64,000 nucleotides of DNA, taken from the NCBI GenBank assembly GCA_963575745.1, contig CAUYUJ010021176.1, forward strand, positions 79,514 to 143,513, in the 5' to 3' direction. The stretch's first letter is position 1; every line of letters starts with the position of its first letter. Under the pieces are notes generated by a model that saw only the letters and a list, made by a program, of their open reading frames with translations, searched no databases and had not been told where the DNA came from. Source of the DNA: Prorocentrum cordatum. Its lineage: Eukaryota > Sar > Dinophyceae > Prorocentrales > Prorocentraceae. Shown here piece after piece: positions 44,482-56,596 of the stretch. Made by a program: the position numbers and the translations under genes.

Positions 44482-46300
44482 ATTATCCTGGCGAAGGACC
44501 CAACCATATGCAATTGTGATTACTGCAATTGTGAATATCTTCTCGGTGGAGCCCCCTACGGGGCCACGAAACGTGCGAGGGGTGTGCCGAAATGGGTGTG
44601 CGGGACGCATGCGGGCACACCCACTGGGGCCTTCGGTGGAGCTCCCTATGGGGCCACGAAGCGTGTGAGAGGTGTGCCGAAATGGGTGTGCGGGGCGCAT
44701 GCGGGCACACCCACTGGGACCTTCGGCGGAGCTCCCTATGGGGCCACGGAACGCGTGAAGGGGTGGTGCCGAAATGGGTGTGGCTGACGCATGCGGGCGC
44801 GGGCGCTGGGGCCTTCGGTGGAGCTCCCTATGGGGCTACGAAGCGTGTGAGGGGTGTGCCGAAATGGGTGTGGCTGACGCATGCGGGCGCGGGCACTGGG
44901 GCCTTCGATGGAGCTCCCTATGGGTCCACGAAGCGTGTGAGGGGTGTGCCGAAATGGGGGTGGGTGACGCATGCGGGCGCGGGCACTGGGCCTTCGGTGG
45001 AGCTCCCTATGGAGCCACGAAACGTGTGAGGGGTGTGCCGAATTGGGAGTGGGTGACGCATGCGGGCGCGGGCACTGGGGCCTTCGGTGGAGCTCCCTAT
45101 GGAGCCACGAAACGTGTGAGGGGTGTGCCGAAATGGGTGTGGGTGACGCATGCTGGCGCGGGCAATGGGGCCTTCGGTGGAGCTCCCTATGGAGCCACGA
45201 AACGTGTGAGGGGTGTGCCGAAATGGGTGTGGGTGACGCATGCGGGCGCGGCACTGGAGCGTTCGGTGGAGCCCCTATGGGGCCACGAAACGTTTAATTT
45301 GTGGGGGTGTGCCGATATGGGTGTGGCTGACGCAGGGGGCGCGGGCAATGGGGCCTTCGGTGGAGCTCCCTATGGAGCACGAAACGTGTTTTGTGAGGAG
45401 TGTGCCGAAATTGGGTGTGGGTGACGCATGCGGGCGCGGGCACTGGGTGCCTTCGGTGGAGCTCCCTATGGTGCACGAAACGTAGTGAGGGGTGTGCGAA
45501 ATTGGCGTGTGGGGTGACGCATGCGGCCGCGGGCACTGGGGCCTTCGGTGGAGCTCCCTATGGAGCCACGATACGTGTGAGGGGTGTGCCGAAATGGGTG
45601 TGGGGGACGCATGCGGCCGCGGGCACTGGGGCCTTCGGTGGAGCTCCCTATGGAGCCACGAAACGTGTGAGGGGTGTGCCGAAATGGGTGTGGGTGACGC
45701 ATGCGGGCGCGGGCATTGGGGCCTTCGGTGGAGCTCCCTTGGAGCCACGAAACGTGTGAGGGGTGTGCCGAAATGGGTGTGGCTGACGCATGCGGGCGCG
45801 GGCACTGGGACCTTCGGTGGAGCTCCCTTGGAGCCACGAAACGTGTGAGGTGTGTGCCGAATTGGGTGTGGGTGACGCATGCGGCGCGGGCATGGGGCCT
45901 TCGTGGAGCTCCCTATGGAGCACACGAAACGTGTGAGGGGAATAATTCAACTCTCTTCTTAAGTCTGTGTATGCCGAATTGGGTGTGGGTGACGCATCGG
46001 GCGCGGGCACTGGGGCCTTCGGTGGAGCTCCCTATGGAGCACGAAACGTGTGAGGGGTGTTTTGAGTGTGCCGAAATGGGTGTGGCTTGACGCATACTGG
46101 GCGCGGTCACTGGGGACTTCGGTGGAGCTCCCTATGGGGCCACGAAACGGTTTACTAGGTGGGTGAAAGCGTGCAATAGCGAGAGGAGGAGAGGAGGGGA
46201 GGAGAGGAGGAGAGGAGAGGAGAGGAGAGGAGAGGACAGGAGAGGAACGCGGGGCACCGTCTCTTCAAAACGAGGACCCAACACCACAGGATGGTTGGGA
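44482..46300. repeat. Unit III-specific insertion: 90-bp tandem array
   Basis: An insertion of about 1.82 kb within an A-run of the minisatellite. It starts with a short AT-richer segment holding two copies of TGCAATTGTGA (about 44509-44533). About 18 copies of a 90-bp repeat follow, containing CTTCGGTGGAGCTCCCTATG, GCCACGAAACGTGTGAGG and GTGACGCATGCGGGCGCGGG. Start-to-start distances measured on the first seven copies are 90, 92, 90, 89, 90 and 90 bp. Before 45230 the copies are clean; after that single bases are often lost or gained. The array ends at a GA tract and a short unique stretch. The 30-codon period gives a repeated Gly-Ala-Phe-Gly-Gly-Ala-Pro-Tyr-Gly-Ala-Thr-Lys peptide on the plus strand, with no other sign of coding. 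Confidence 0.9.
46178..46252. repeat. GAGGA polypurine tract, unit III only
   Basis: About 75 bp of GAGAGGAGGAGAGG-type purine sequence on the plus strand at the right end of the insertion. It is absent from the other units. Confidence 0.9.
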
Positions 46301-46645
46301 AAAAAGGGTCTTGGCGGAGGGGCGCGCTGGATGGTGGGCGGGGGGGATGTGGAGGGGGTGTCCCGTGCCGGAATACATGGGTCGGGGCGGAGGGGTGTGC
46401 CGTGCCGAAATAAAAGGGGTCGGGGCGGAGGGGCGCGCTGGCTGGCGGGTGGGGGGGCGCGGAGGGGGCGTGGAGGGGGTGCGCCGTGCCGAAATTAAGG
46501 GGTTGGGGCGGAGGGGCGCGCCGTGCCGAAATAAAGGGGTCGGGGCGGAGGGGCGCGCTGGCCGGTGGAATGCGTGGGCGATGGAAGGGGTGCCGTGCCG
46601 AAATTAAGTGGTCGGAGCTCTAGACACCCTGTGCAATAGAATAAA
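46301..46645. repeat. Large GC-rich minisatellite, unit III, right part
   Basis: The minisatellite resumes at GGGTCTTGGCGGAGGGG, at the same point as unit II base 28545, and runs to the right 26-bp border at 46611. Confidence 0.88.
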
Positions 46646-48487
46646 CCCGTCGGAAGTCTGGGTTGGGGGCAGCCGAATGATTCCAGACAGAGATGGGTTG
46701 TGGTATGGCCCCGTCCGGCGCCCTCCACGCGCGGTCGAGGACAACTCGCTGCCAGCGATGATCCTGGGTAACTCTTATGCCGAGAAGGCGGCGCTGGACA
46801 GAAGAAACACTCGACAGCTGACCCTCGAAAATCGGAGGGGAATGGCATCCCACGGAAAAGATGGAACACAAATGGGGGGCGCGGCTGCGGGCAGCGGCTT
46901 TAAAGACGCCTGCCAGAACTGGTTTTTACAGGCGCCTGGAAGTGGCGTTTGAAGGACGCCTTCGGTTGACAGAGGCCTAGCGTGGTATAGGAGTGGCTGC
47001 CGATCGGGAGGTGGCCCTGGAGAAGCCTTCGGCTGGCACACACGTGCACGGTGTACATCACATTGCTCCGCCGCCGGGGGGCGACTGCCGCATGGCGCCT
47101 GGGAAATCTGTGCCCCCACGCGTCACCGCAGGGGTGCCAACCTTCAAGCCGCCAGGGGGCAGGCGCCCCCGACGGTACAAAATGTTATGGTATGACAGCT
47201 GTCAGGCCGGGCACGTCCCCCACACACAGGCAGAGCTTGGGCGAAAGATAAGACACGCCCCCACAGATACAAGACACATGCTGAACAGACCCAGAAACAA
47301 AAAGAACCGTCCCCTGACTATTATGTATCACTTGTTGTCTTCGAACTTGCCTCCTCTAGAGGGACACGCCCGGCTCACGAGACAGTGGCTCCCCCGCTGC
47401 GTACTGAGCTGGAGAGGCTCCAACTACACATCGGAGGGGGGGGGGCCATGGGGAAAGCGGCGGCTCTCCCGCCTGGCCCCAAGGCCGCCCCGAGTGGGAG
47501 TCGGTCCCCAGGACCTCCCTCGGGATCCCTCCTTGCAAGGGGCCCAGGGACACGCCAAGACGTGCACGCCAAAACCCCAGGACCCCCCATGGTTTCCCAG
47601 AGGTTCTGGGCTCTCGTCCTCTCCCCCCCACTCCCCATACCTTCCCACACTTTCCTGGGGATCGCCGATGTTGTGTCTGTGTGCTTCTTTTGTACTCCCC
47701 TCCTGACGCCTGGGCCGCGGCGACGGGAGGCCTCCGGGAGGCCCGAGCGAGAACGAAAAAAACCCGAGGTCCGCCGCCGCCTCGACCGCTCTGCGCCCGT
47801 TGCCTCCCTGGCCGCGCGCTGTGGTCCCGTCGTCCTCCGTGGAAGCTGGGCGAGGGCCGGCGAACCCATGGCTGCTACAATGGTCTTCCCCGAAGAGAGA
47901 AAAACAGACTCGCGGAATCAAGCTCGGCGCACCAAACAGTACACGGGCGGCTTCCCGGAACGAACAAGCACAATTTCCCGGAGCTGCGTTCTAGCAGCCA
48001 CGGGTTTTGCCAGCCTTCGCCCGGCTTCTGACACTGGCTGCGCGCTGTGGTCCCATCGTCCTCTCTCCTGCGAGCGCGCCCCAGTGCGGACAAGCTGGAC
48101 CTGACCATCGCCGAGTTGCTACCGAGACGGGCGCAGAGGAGAGAACCTCCCTTTCCACGCCCTGGACTTCGACCAGGCTGTTTCTGTTTGATCTCGGTGT
48201 CATCCTTCATTCCTGGAGAAGGAATCAACTGCACAACGATGCAATGTGGGAACATCACGCGCATTTCCTGGACCGGCGCTGGACACCCAGGGACGGCGCC
48301 AGAGGCGCAGCCAGCATGGTCCTGGCGCCGATCCAACGAATCCGCGCGGAACAACGAACAGTTGTTCTGCAATTTGCTAGTCCTCGAGGCGGGCTGATGT
48401 TTTTTCTATGGAGCAGGAGAGCACTACCGCAGGCGTCGCCCGAAGGGGCGTACTTGTCATACCGACGTTTCAAATAATCCAGCATGG
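46646..48487. other. Spacer 3' of gene copy D, unit III
   Basis: Counterpart spacer with private bases such as CAGAGATGGG near 46686 and CCGTGG near 47838. Confidence 0.55.
47842..48028. repeat. 187-bp inverted-repeat element, unit III
   Basis: Same element. The left arm core has one change (AACCCATGGC), and the left outside repeat ends CGTCCTCC instead of CGTCCTCT. Confidence 0.6.
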
Positions 48488-50182
48488 TCACGCGAAGGTT
48501 GCCGTTGCAACTGACGACTCGGAGGCCTGGCCACTCGTCACTACTTCTACCAAAGAAATGTGTTTGGTACAAGACGCCGGGGGGGTGGTCACGTCCTTGT
48601 GGTCGTCTTCCCCCAGCAAACCTCCGACGGCAAAACCTGATCGCCCTAAATGCTTCACATACACATTCAAGTACAGGATGCCACGCTCTGTGCGTCCATG
48701 GACGACCTTCAGCTCTACCTGACCAATAGCAACCCATTGCGGAATCGTCGTAACGCTTTGCCGTGCGCCGTAGTGATACCCTCCAACTTGCTTAGCCTCT
48801 GCCCACGAGCCTGTAATGTTCAGTTCTTGAAAATACATATCCGAACAACTTCCGCCCAAGCGGCGCGCATCGGCCTGCACACGAAGCAATGCGTCTTCAG
48901 CGCTCACTCCACGAGGGATGTTTATCAGAACATGTTTGCCCGCCTGCATTAAATCGAACCGCTCGCCATGAACATTTTGAAGGTGGGGATCGCCAGTGGC
49001 CGCCACGCCTCCGGCAACTCCGCCCGCCATAGGAGCTGCGGGAGGAAACGTTGGTTGTGGCGTCGGCCAACCCAAAGGATATGTCGGGCTGGGCGTCGGG
49101 CTAGGCGTCGGGCTAGGCGTCGGGAAAGGCGTCGGGTAGGGCGTCGGGAAAGCGGTCGGGTAAGACGTCGGGAAAGCCGTCGGGTAGGGCGTCGGGAAGG
49201 CCGTCGGGTACGGCGTCGGGAAGGCCGTCGGGTACGGCGTCGGGAAGGACGTCGGGTACGGCGTCGGGTACGGCGTCGGGAAGGCCGTCGGGTAAGGCGT
49301 CGGGAAGGCCGTCGGGTACGGCGTCGGGAAGGCCGTCGGGTACGGCGTCGGGTACGGCGTCGGGTACGGCGTCGGGTTCGGCGTCGGGTTCGGCGTCGGA
49401 TACGGCGTCGGGTACGGCGTCGGGTTCGGCGTCGGGCTCGGCGTCGGGTACGGCGTCGGGTTCGGCGTCGGGTTCGGCGTCGGGTTCGGCGTCGGGTTCG
49501 GCGTCGGATTCGGCGTCGGCTTCGGCGTCGGATACGGCGTCGGCCTCGGCGTCGGGTACGGCGTCGGGTTCGGCGTCGGGTTCGGCGTCGGCTTCGGCGT
49601 CGGATACGGCGTCGGGTTCGGCGTCGGGTTCGGCGTCGGCCTCGGCGTCGGGTACGGTGTCGGCCTCGGCGTCGGGTACGGCGTCGGCCTCGGCGTCGGG
49701 TACGGTGTCGGCCTCGGCGTCGGGTACCGCGTCGGCCACGGCGTCGGCCACGGCGTCGGCCTCGGCGTCGGCCACCGCGTCGGCCACGGCGTCGGCCTCG
49801 GTGTCGGGTCAGGCCCTTTCGCCGCCAGAGACCTGTCCAACGACTGCTGATCATCCGCGTCCCGGAAGCCCTTGGAGCTCCTGTCCATCAGCACCTTTGC
49901 CGCCGGGGAGCTGCTGGGGCTGGCCACCCTGCAGAGGCTACACGTTGCAGGGCAGGTCGCCTGCACAGTGCTGCCATACTTCACATCTCCGCAATAAGGC
50001 TGCACTTCAGCACAACCACTGATCGTGACGCCAATGCCGCTGGCCAGCGCAATGATGTGGGCGTCGTCATCTTCACACTTCGACTTGGAACTCACACCTA
50101 TCGAGGTCGCAGTGGGTACGCAAATGCTGAGGACGAATGCGACCGCGGACCACACGATCCAAGGTGCCTTCTGGACCGCCAT
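48488..50182 (-). CDS. Secreted ShKT-like / (Pro-Thr-Pro-x)n / VWD-like protein, copy D, intact
   Basis: Second intact copy, 564 residues, start ATG at 50180-50182. The protein matches copy C in every domain. The one amino-acid difference I found is in the linker after the ShKT-like domain (SSSPAAK here, SSSLAAK in copy C); an Ala codon just before ATGDPHL differs silently. The Pro-Thr-Pro repeat has the same length and order as copy C. Near-identity of a 720-bp repeat over two copies 17.8 kb apart means very recent duplication or ongoing sequence exchange. Confidence 0.9.
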   Translation of the reverse strand: MAVQKAPWIVWSAVAFVLSICVPTATSIGVSSKSKCEDDDAHIIALASGIGVTISGCAEVQPYCGDVKYGSTVQATCPATCSLCRVASPSSSPAAKVLMDRSSKGFRDADDQQSLDRSLAAKGPDPTPRPTPWPTRWPTPRPTPWPTPWPTRYPTPRPTPYPTPRPTPYPTPRPTPYPTPRPTPNPTPNPTPYPTPKPTPNPTPNPTPYPTPRPTPYPTPKPTPNPTPNPTPNPTPNPTPNPTPYPTPSPTPNPTPYPTPYPTPNPTPNPTPYPTPYPTPYPTAFPTPYPTAFPTPYPTAFPTPYPTPYPTSFPTPYPTAFPTPYPTAFPTPYPTAFPTSYPTAFPTPYPTPFPTPSPTPSPTPSPTYPLGWPTPQPTFPPAAPMAGGVAGGVAATGDPHLQNVHGERFDLMQAGKHVLINIPRGVSAEDALLRVQADARRLGGSCSDMYFQELNITGSWAEAKQVGGYHYGARQSVTTIPQWVAIGQVELKVVHGRTERGILYLNVYVKHLGRSGFAVGGLLGEDDHKDVTTPPASCTKHISLVEVVTSGQASESSVATATFA

Positions 50183-50292
50183 CCCACGGAACAGAAATGA
50201 AAGGACCCGCAAGCCAAATGTTTTCGCGCGTGTGTGTATTTAGATTACGGACAAGATGAAGGTTGCTCCAAATCTGCCGAAACCGGGATGCA

Positions 50293-50305
50293 TTGAGCCA
50301 AAATG
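50293..50305 (-). other. Relict spliced-leader match, copy D
   Basis: Identical 13-mer, 111 nt upstream of the copy D ATG at 50182. Position and sequence do not vary across the four copies. Confidence 0.55.
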
Positions 50306-50658
50306 ACAAGGGATCGAGGCGGGCTGTTGTTGGGCGTAATATGGGTCCATCACAAAGTCCGCTGAAGCGGAAGACGGTCCACGGTTGGGGGGAGACGTCG
50401 AAGATGCGGGTGTCCACCTTATCTGTATATATATACACATACATAATATGTGTATGTATGAAATAACGCGTTTCACGGACGCTTGCCTTGGGAACATTCG
50501 GCCGGCGCCAGCGGCCGCCAGCAACGCCGACGGCGGGGACGCAGCGACGATGACCCGAGGCAGCCCAGAAGGGGGGGGTTCAAGCCCCCCCCCCTGGCGC
50601 CGGCGGCGGCCAGCAGCGCCAGCGCTGGCGCCGGCGCCGGCGGGGGCGCAGCGACGAT

Positions 50659-51218
50659 AACCACCACTACCACCACCACCGCCACCACTACCACCACCAC
50701 CACCAACCCACCACACAACCACCACCACAACCACAGCCAACACAACCACCACAAGCACTATCACCACAACGCACCATCACCACAACCACCACCACAAAAA
50801 CACACTACAACTACCACCACCACCACAATCTACCACGCCACCACCACCACCGCCACAACCACCACCACTACCAGCAGCACGACCCACCAGCACCACAAAC
50901 CACCACACCACCACCACCATCACCGCAACCACCACCAGCACCACCTTCACAAACCACCACCACCACAACCCACCACCACCACCACCACAAACCACCACAA
51001 CATCCCCACAATACCACCACCACCACCACAACCCACCACCACCACCACAAACCACCACCAAACAACCACCACACCACCACCACCACCACCACCCACCACC
51101 ATAACCACCACCACCACAACAAACCACCACACCACCACCACAACCACAACCACCACCATCGCCACCACCACCACCGCCACCACCACCAACACCACAACCC
51201 ATCACCACCACCACCACC
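50659..51218. repeat. CCA/CAC trinucleotide block, unit IV
   Basis: 560 bp. The left flank has the unit III form, but the body has the unit I bases at the sites where unit III differs, so a switch of similarity lies near 50660-50800. Confidence 0.9.
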
Positions 51219-51392
51219 GTCGTCCTCGTCGACGCTCCCCGCCGCCCCCGCCCGCCGCCGCAGGCGCCGGCGCCGGCCCAAAACAAAACATCGTCGCCCC
51301 CGCCGCCGCCGCCAGCCGAGGAGAAGGAGAGGGGAAACGTAGGGGGGGTCTCGTGCCCCCCCCCCGTCCAAGCGACCACGGACCGCGATTTT

Positions 51393-51980
51393 CGTATGTA
51401 TGTATGCATACATGTATGTTTGCGTGTGTATGTGTACGCATGTATGTGTGTAGGTGGATAGGTCGATGGGCAATACGATATGTATGTATGTACGGATGTA
51501 TGTGGCATACATGTATGATTGAATGATTGCATGTGTATGTATGAATACATGGTTGCATTAATGTGTGTGTGCATGTATGTGTTTATGGGGATATTCACGT
51601 AATCGTGTGTTTGCAAATCACACATGTAGCGTATGTACTGTATGAAGTGGATGTATGAAATTGTGTATATGTGAATGGATGGATGTACGGGCGTACGTAG
51701 GTTTATACGTATGTGAAAGGCCGCGTGTGTATGTGTACGTATATACGCACGCACGGTCGCGCGTACGTACATACGTACGTATGTGTGTACGTATATGGCT
51801 ATGAACGCTTGCATGTACGAACGTATGTATGTATGCATGTATGCCTAATAAGGAGGCCGGCAGGCATGCGTGTATATATGTCTGTATGCATGGATGTGTA
51901 TACATGTATTCATGTATGTATGCCTGCATGAATGTATGTATGTGCATGCGTATGTATGCGTATATGCGTATGTATGTATA
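51393..51980. repeat. TATG/TACG alternating repeat tract, unit IV
   Basis: I found no difference from the unit I tract over this stretch, although the unit IV gene flank follows unit III. Confidence 0.88.
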
Positions 51981-53621
51981 CTTGCTTGTGCGCAAATGCA
52001 CCAACGCTCCGAACATTTATTCCGATCTGAGAGGCACGGCGCCGCGCGAATGCAGCGCAAACGTTGCGCTGGAAGGGCGCGGCAATTCATGTCCCCTGGA
52101 CAGGCGAGAACAGCCGCGCCCCCGTGCGAACCCCGATCCCGCGCGGGGCGCACTCCCGCTGACAATGGTTCCCCTGGGAAGCCGTTTCTTGCGCGGGAAG
52201 TCCTGGGCGGTCTGCCCATCGGCGGTTCCTTCGGACGATGCCCGGAAACACAAAGAAACCATTTGTCATGGGATGTTCCAGGCGATTTGCCCACTTTCGG
52301 TTTCTTCGGAGCGGGCCCGAAGACCTCGACTCGAGAAATACGTTTTTGCAAAGAGACCCAAGCGGTTTGCACACGTCCGGGTCGTTCGAAAAGGGCCCGG
52401 ATTTTTTGTTGGACGCAAAACCTATGGGATTTGGCCACTTTCAGGTCGGCCGATAAACTGTTCGGGTCGTCGCATGACCGGGCCCGAAAGTTTTTTTCGA
52501 GTGCTCATTTTCGAGTCAATGCACCGTATGGGATTAAACATTTCAAATTGGGACGGGGAACCCGATCCCGCGACCCTGGGCGGGGGCAAGGCTCTGCCCT
52601 TGCATTGTGCTGGGCCCTTCCGGCCAAACGGGGCGCTGGGCTGCCCGTCGGCGCGCCGACTATGCCCTCGCGACATCGCCCCCGTCCACCATCGGGCCCC
52701 GCGGGTCGTATCCTGCGCGCGCCACCCCAGATGGCCGCGGCGAGCACGGTGGCGAAATTGGGGGAACCTTCGGATCGGCGCAGTATGTATGTTTGTATAC
52801 ATTACAAACTAGAGCCATGCGCGCGCTTCACGCGCGCTTAGGTTCCGTCGTGCCAATCAGCGGATAGGCACGCACACCACCCAACCAAAATCGCCACGCG
52901 GGAACACCATCGCAAACGTGAACACACACAGTTTATTCCTTCACCGTGCCGCCGGGTACGGAACGAGCGTGTCCCAAATCCCCTGAGCCTCAATCCTCGA
53001 TCAAGAGGGCTCGTGAAGGGCCCGGACTCCAAAATTGCAGATCTCCATGGGTTTGCCGAAAGTTGGAAGGGGTCGGGAGGCCCAACCAGCAGCTTCGCCT
53101 AAGGCGAAGCCCAGATCCAACTCTGTTGTACCGCAGCAGCGATAGCCCCAGAAGTAGAAGATCGTCGCGGGAACGACGGGCCATCTCCAGCGAAAATGCT
53201 TTCGGTCTCGATAACAAGCGGCGCGCCCCCCAACGAGGTGCAGTCGTATCTTGGCGGTCGGCCGGCCACGGACAGACGCTCGCTATCTCGTTTTTGCCCC
53301 AGCCCCCTTTATTGGAGTCGGGGGGGGTGCGATGCGTCAGTCCGCCGCCCGCTAAAGGCAACACTAAAGGCAGTCGCTACAGGCAAACTCAAATTGAAAG
53401 TGAACCCGGGCGCAAGTACCCCTGCGCGCAACTTGCCTTGCGAACAAATCGTTCTGCAAACGGATACTCGCCAGGCGGCCTCAAACGGCGCTGTCTGGCC
53501 AGCCCGGCATGGAGCATGACGCTTTAAGTCGCGCGTGAAGGATTGCGTTCCTCTCGTGACCTGTGAGAGCATACTTACGCAGGCCGCGGGATTTTCCTCT
53601 TGAACCCCACATGTCGGAAGC
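51981..53621. other. Spacer, unit IV counterpart
   Basis: Follows unit I very closely to about 53380, then takes unit III-like bases (GTGAACCCGGGCGC instead of GTGAACCCGCGCGC). The inverted repeat is at 53092-53110. Confidence 0.6.
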
Positions 53622-53893
53622 CACCCCCTCCTCCTCCCACCTCCTCCCTCCTCCTCCCACCTCCTCCCTCCTCCTCCTTCCTCTTTCGTCCGTCCGCCTC
53701 CCTCTTCTCTCCTCCCTCCTCCCTCCTCCTCCTCCTCCTCCTCCTCCTCATCCTCCTCCTCCTCCTCCTCCTTTTCCTCGTCCTTCCTCCTCCCCCCCTC
53801 TCTTCCCTGATTGTTCCTCCTCTCTTCCACCTTGCGCCCCTCTGTTCCCATCCCACCTCCTCGTGCCTCTTCCCTCATCTTTCCCCTTTCATC
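53622..53893. repeat. CCTCCT polypyrimidine tract, unit IV
   Basis: Another length variant, with an extra CTCCTCCCTC step near 53710 and one base fewer in the AGAACCCCATCC segment at its end. Confidence 0.85.
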
Positions 53894-54171
53894 CTGGGAA
53901 GAACCCCATCCCCCGTAGAATCATAGCATGGGTCTGCAGATTCACAACTCCGTGCATAGCATGCTGCTTCACTTGCGGTGCTCCGCGGAACCCATTTTCC
54001 CTGGGTCCCGGATGTTAATTATTATTATATAGTTATTCCCGGGAAACAAATGGATCCATGGTTTTTTTCATACACAAGAAACTGGATCCGCGCAACACAG
54101 AAATATGATCCAAGAAACTCCCCCACACCCGAAAAGGGATCACATTGGACCCATTGGTGTTCTCATTTTTT

Positions 54172-55355
54172 CTAATCCAAGAGGAAAAACTTTCGGCCTG
54201 GGGATGTATCTCTGTCAATGCTCCCTTTGGTGTGACCGTCCGTTGTCATGTCGCTAGTGTCACAACAGTGTATACTATGCGCGATACCTCGCTCCATCAT
54301 CTGTCGTGCACAACTGATGTGTCCAAAAAGAGTGCACCCGGTTGGTTCTTCAGGTCTTTGCATGGCAAGGACTTCAAGACAGATTCAGCATCCATGGCCA
54401 AAGTGACCTTAATGCTCAGGCTCCCCATCCCCAGTATATCCTTCCACTGAGTGGGTGTCAGCGGCCCAGCGTGGATTTCGTGCAGCGTGGCAATCGCGGG
54501 TTAGCAGTCCTCCGAGTTTTGGGCTGCTGCTCGTGTTTCTGCGGAGTAGCTCGAGCGGGCCTGCAAGCGGCGCGACTTGAAATGCGCATCGATAAAATAG
54601 ACGACAGGCGCACCAGCAGGGCGCTTCCATGCCGTAGCAAGTTTTTGTCCCGCGATTGCAATTGCCTTGACCTCACCATTTCAGAGTCTCCGCTCAGACG
54701 TCGGTAGCCGGAGTCCCTGCGGGGTTCGACATCTCACCCGTTGGCCTTCTTGCCATCTTGGCTTATCTTCTTTAGGGCAGGCCTGCAACTATAATTCGAA
54801 CTTTATAATTCTTTTCTTAAGCAATTTTTCTCTTTTCCCTGGTGGATCGGTTCAGTCGTCGCACCTTGTATGTGTCTCGGTTCTTGGTCGCGCTGTAGGA
54901 CAACGATCATATACCATCGACAACTCCTGTGTGATTGAAACGCACGCCAACGAGCCTCCGAGGTTGACTGTCGGGATATTGCACTGAACGGAGCTGTTTG
55001 ATGTAGTCATCTTGATCAAGTGTGAGGTGGCCGCCCCCATCCCTGTATACCTCGCAGCACAATTTGTGTGCGCATGTTTGTCGAGTTGCATTTCCACGAG
55101 AATCCCCGACGCACTTGAAGCACCTGTCGATGGTGACCTCGGCACCGGCCACGTTGATATCATCGACGTGCTTGGCCGTGATCAAGTTGTTGATTGTCTC
55201 GAACTCCCCATCGTAGGACGTGGGTCTCAGGCTCTCAGGTGTCCTTCGGCGTCAACTTGTCGGCCTCTGACTCGGGCGGGCTTCGCGTCGGCCTAGCTCT
55301 TCCAAGGCTCGCGCCGGTTGGTCATCCTGTCGTAGTCGGCGTGGGTCTGGGCGAA
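54172..55355 (-). mobile_element. Ty1/copia remnant, unit IV, further disrupted
   Basis: Same origin, but 54610-54990 is full of small insertions and substitutions, and about 80 bp corresponding to the LVSLGG region is missing near 54965. One base fewer near 55043 puts HVDDINVAG and TLDQDDYIKQL in one frame, unlike units I-III. The dense errors suggest poor sequence quality here, so the shared frame may be accidental. Confidence 0.75.
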
Positions 55356-55768
55356 CTCTTTGAAATCCCACCAGCCCTTTGGGCGTGAGTGGTTTAGAGA
55401 GCCCGCTCTGTTCTCAACCCCCTTCTTCCCCTTCGGGGAGGGGTGTACCCCTCCCCATGCCCCCTCCCCCTGGGCCTGGAGAGGGGCTCCCGCGGGTCGC
55501 CAGGGAAGTCTTTTTCGACTCCTGGGAGGGTAAAAAAACGACGACCCTCACGAGGATTGCGGCCCCGACGGGGGGGCCGAGTTTGGCCCCTCTCCTCTTC
55601 TTTGAAGCCCAAATCATTGATTTTACGACGGTTTGGGCCCCATTTTGGCTTCCTGAGGGGGCCGCGCTCATCTTCCCTCATAGCAATATCATTGGTGTTA
55701 CGAAGGTGTTGGGCTCATTTTGTCCTTCTGAGGGGGCAGCGCCCCCTTGCGCTTCAGAGGAGGTCGCA

Positions 55769-55978
55769 AGAGGCTCCAGGGTGGCCCCAAGAGGCCCCCA
55801 GGAGCCCCCCAAGAGGCCCCCAAGAGGCCCCCAAGAGGCCCCCAAGAGGCTCCCAAGAGGCCCCCAAGAGGCCCCCAAGGCGCCCCAAGAGGCCCCAAGA
55901 GGCTCCCAAGAGGCCCCCTAGAGGCCCCCAAGAGGCCCCCAAGAGGCCCCAAGAGGCTCCAAGAGGCCCTTAAGAGGC
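55769..55978. repeat. AAGAGGCCCC minisatellite, unit IV
   Basis: Variant order matches unit II, one of the signs that unit IV is mosaic. Confidence 0.9.
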
Positions 55979-56395
55979 CCCACGAGGAGCCCGAACGACT
56001 CACACCAGGACGAGGGGCCCGAACGACTCACACCACGCAGAGCCCGAACGACTCACACCACAAGGAGGGGCCCGAACGACTCACACCAGGACGAGGCGCC
56101 CGAACGACTCACACCACGAAGAGCCCGAACGACTCACACCACGACGCGGGCCCCGAACGACTCACACCACGAGGAGCCCGAACGAGTCACACCAGGAGGA
56201 GGGGCCCGAACGACTCACACCAGGATGAGGGGCCCGAACAACTCACACCACGAGAAGCCCCAACGACTCACACCAGGACGAAGAGCCCGAACGACTCACA
56301 CCACGAAGAGCCCGAACGACTCACACCAGGAAGAAGGGCCCGAACGACTCACACCAGGACGAGAAACCCCAAACGACTCAAACCACGAGGAGCGC
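55979..56395. repeat. CGAACGACTCACACC minisatellite, unit IV (about 15 copies)
   Basis: Order of variants as in units II and III, with a few private substitutions. Confidence 0.9.
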
Positions 56396-56596
56396 TTTCT
56401 CTCCCTCCTCCTCCGCCTCGCCCTTCGCCCGCTCCCCCCGCAAGGAGGATGTGCAAGGAGGCGGGGGGAAGGAGGGGCAGGGGAGATATGCGGGGCCGAG
56501 CGGACACACGCCTGAAAAAAAACACGACTGTCGGCATGCTTCGCGAGAGTTGCTGCTGCGAGATGGGCTGGTGGGGATGCGCGAAGCGTAAAGAAT

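Larger units (their letters stand above)
32418..50182. repeat. Tandem unit III (17,765 bp)
   Basis: Third unit, ending with intact gene copy D. It is 1,820 bp longer than unit II, which equals the length of the extra block at 44482-46300 inside its large minisatellite. Confidence 0.95.

Noticed and set aside
44540-46150. CRISPR-like regular repeats
   Set aside because: The 90-bp units are directly adjacent with no unique spacers, in a eukaryotic context without cas genes.
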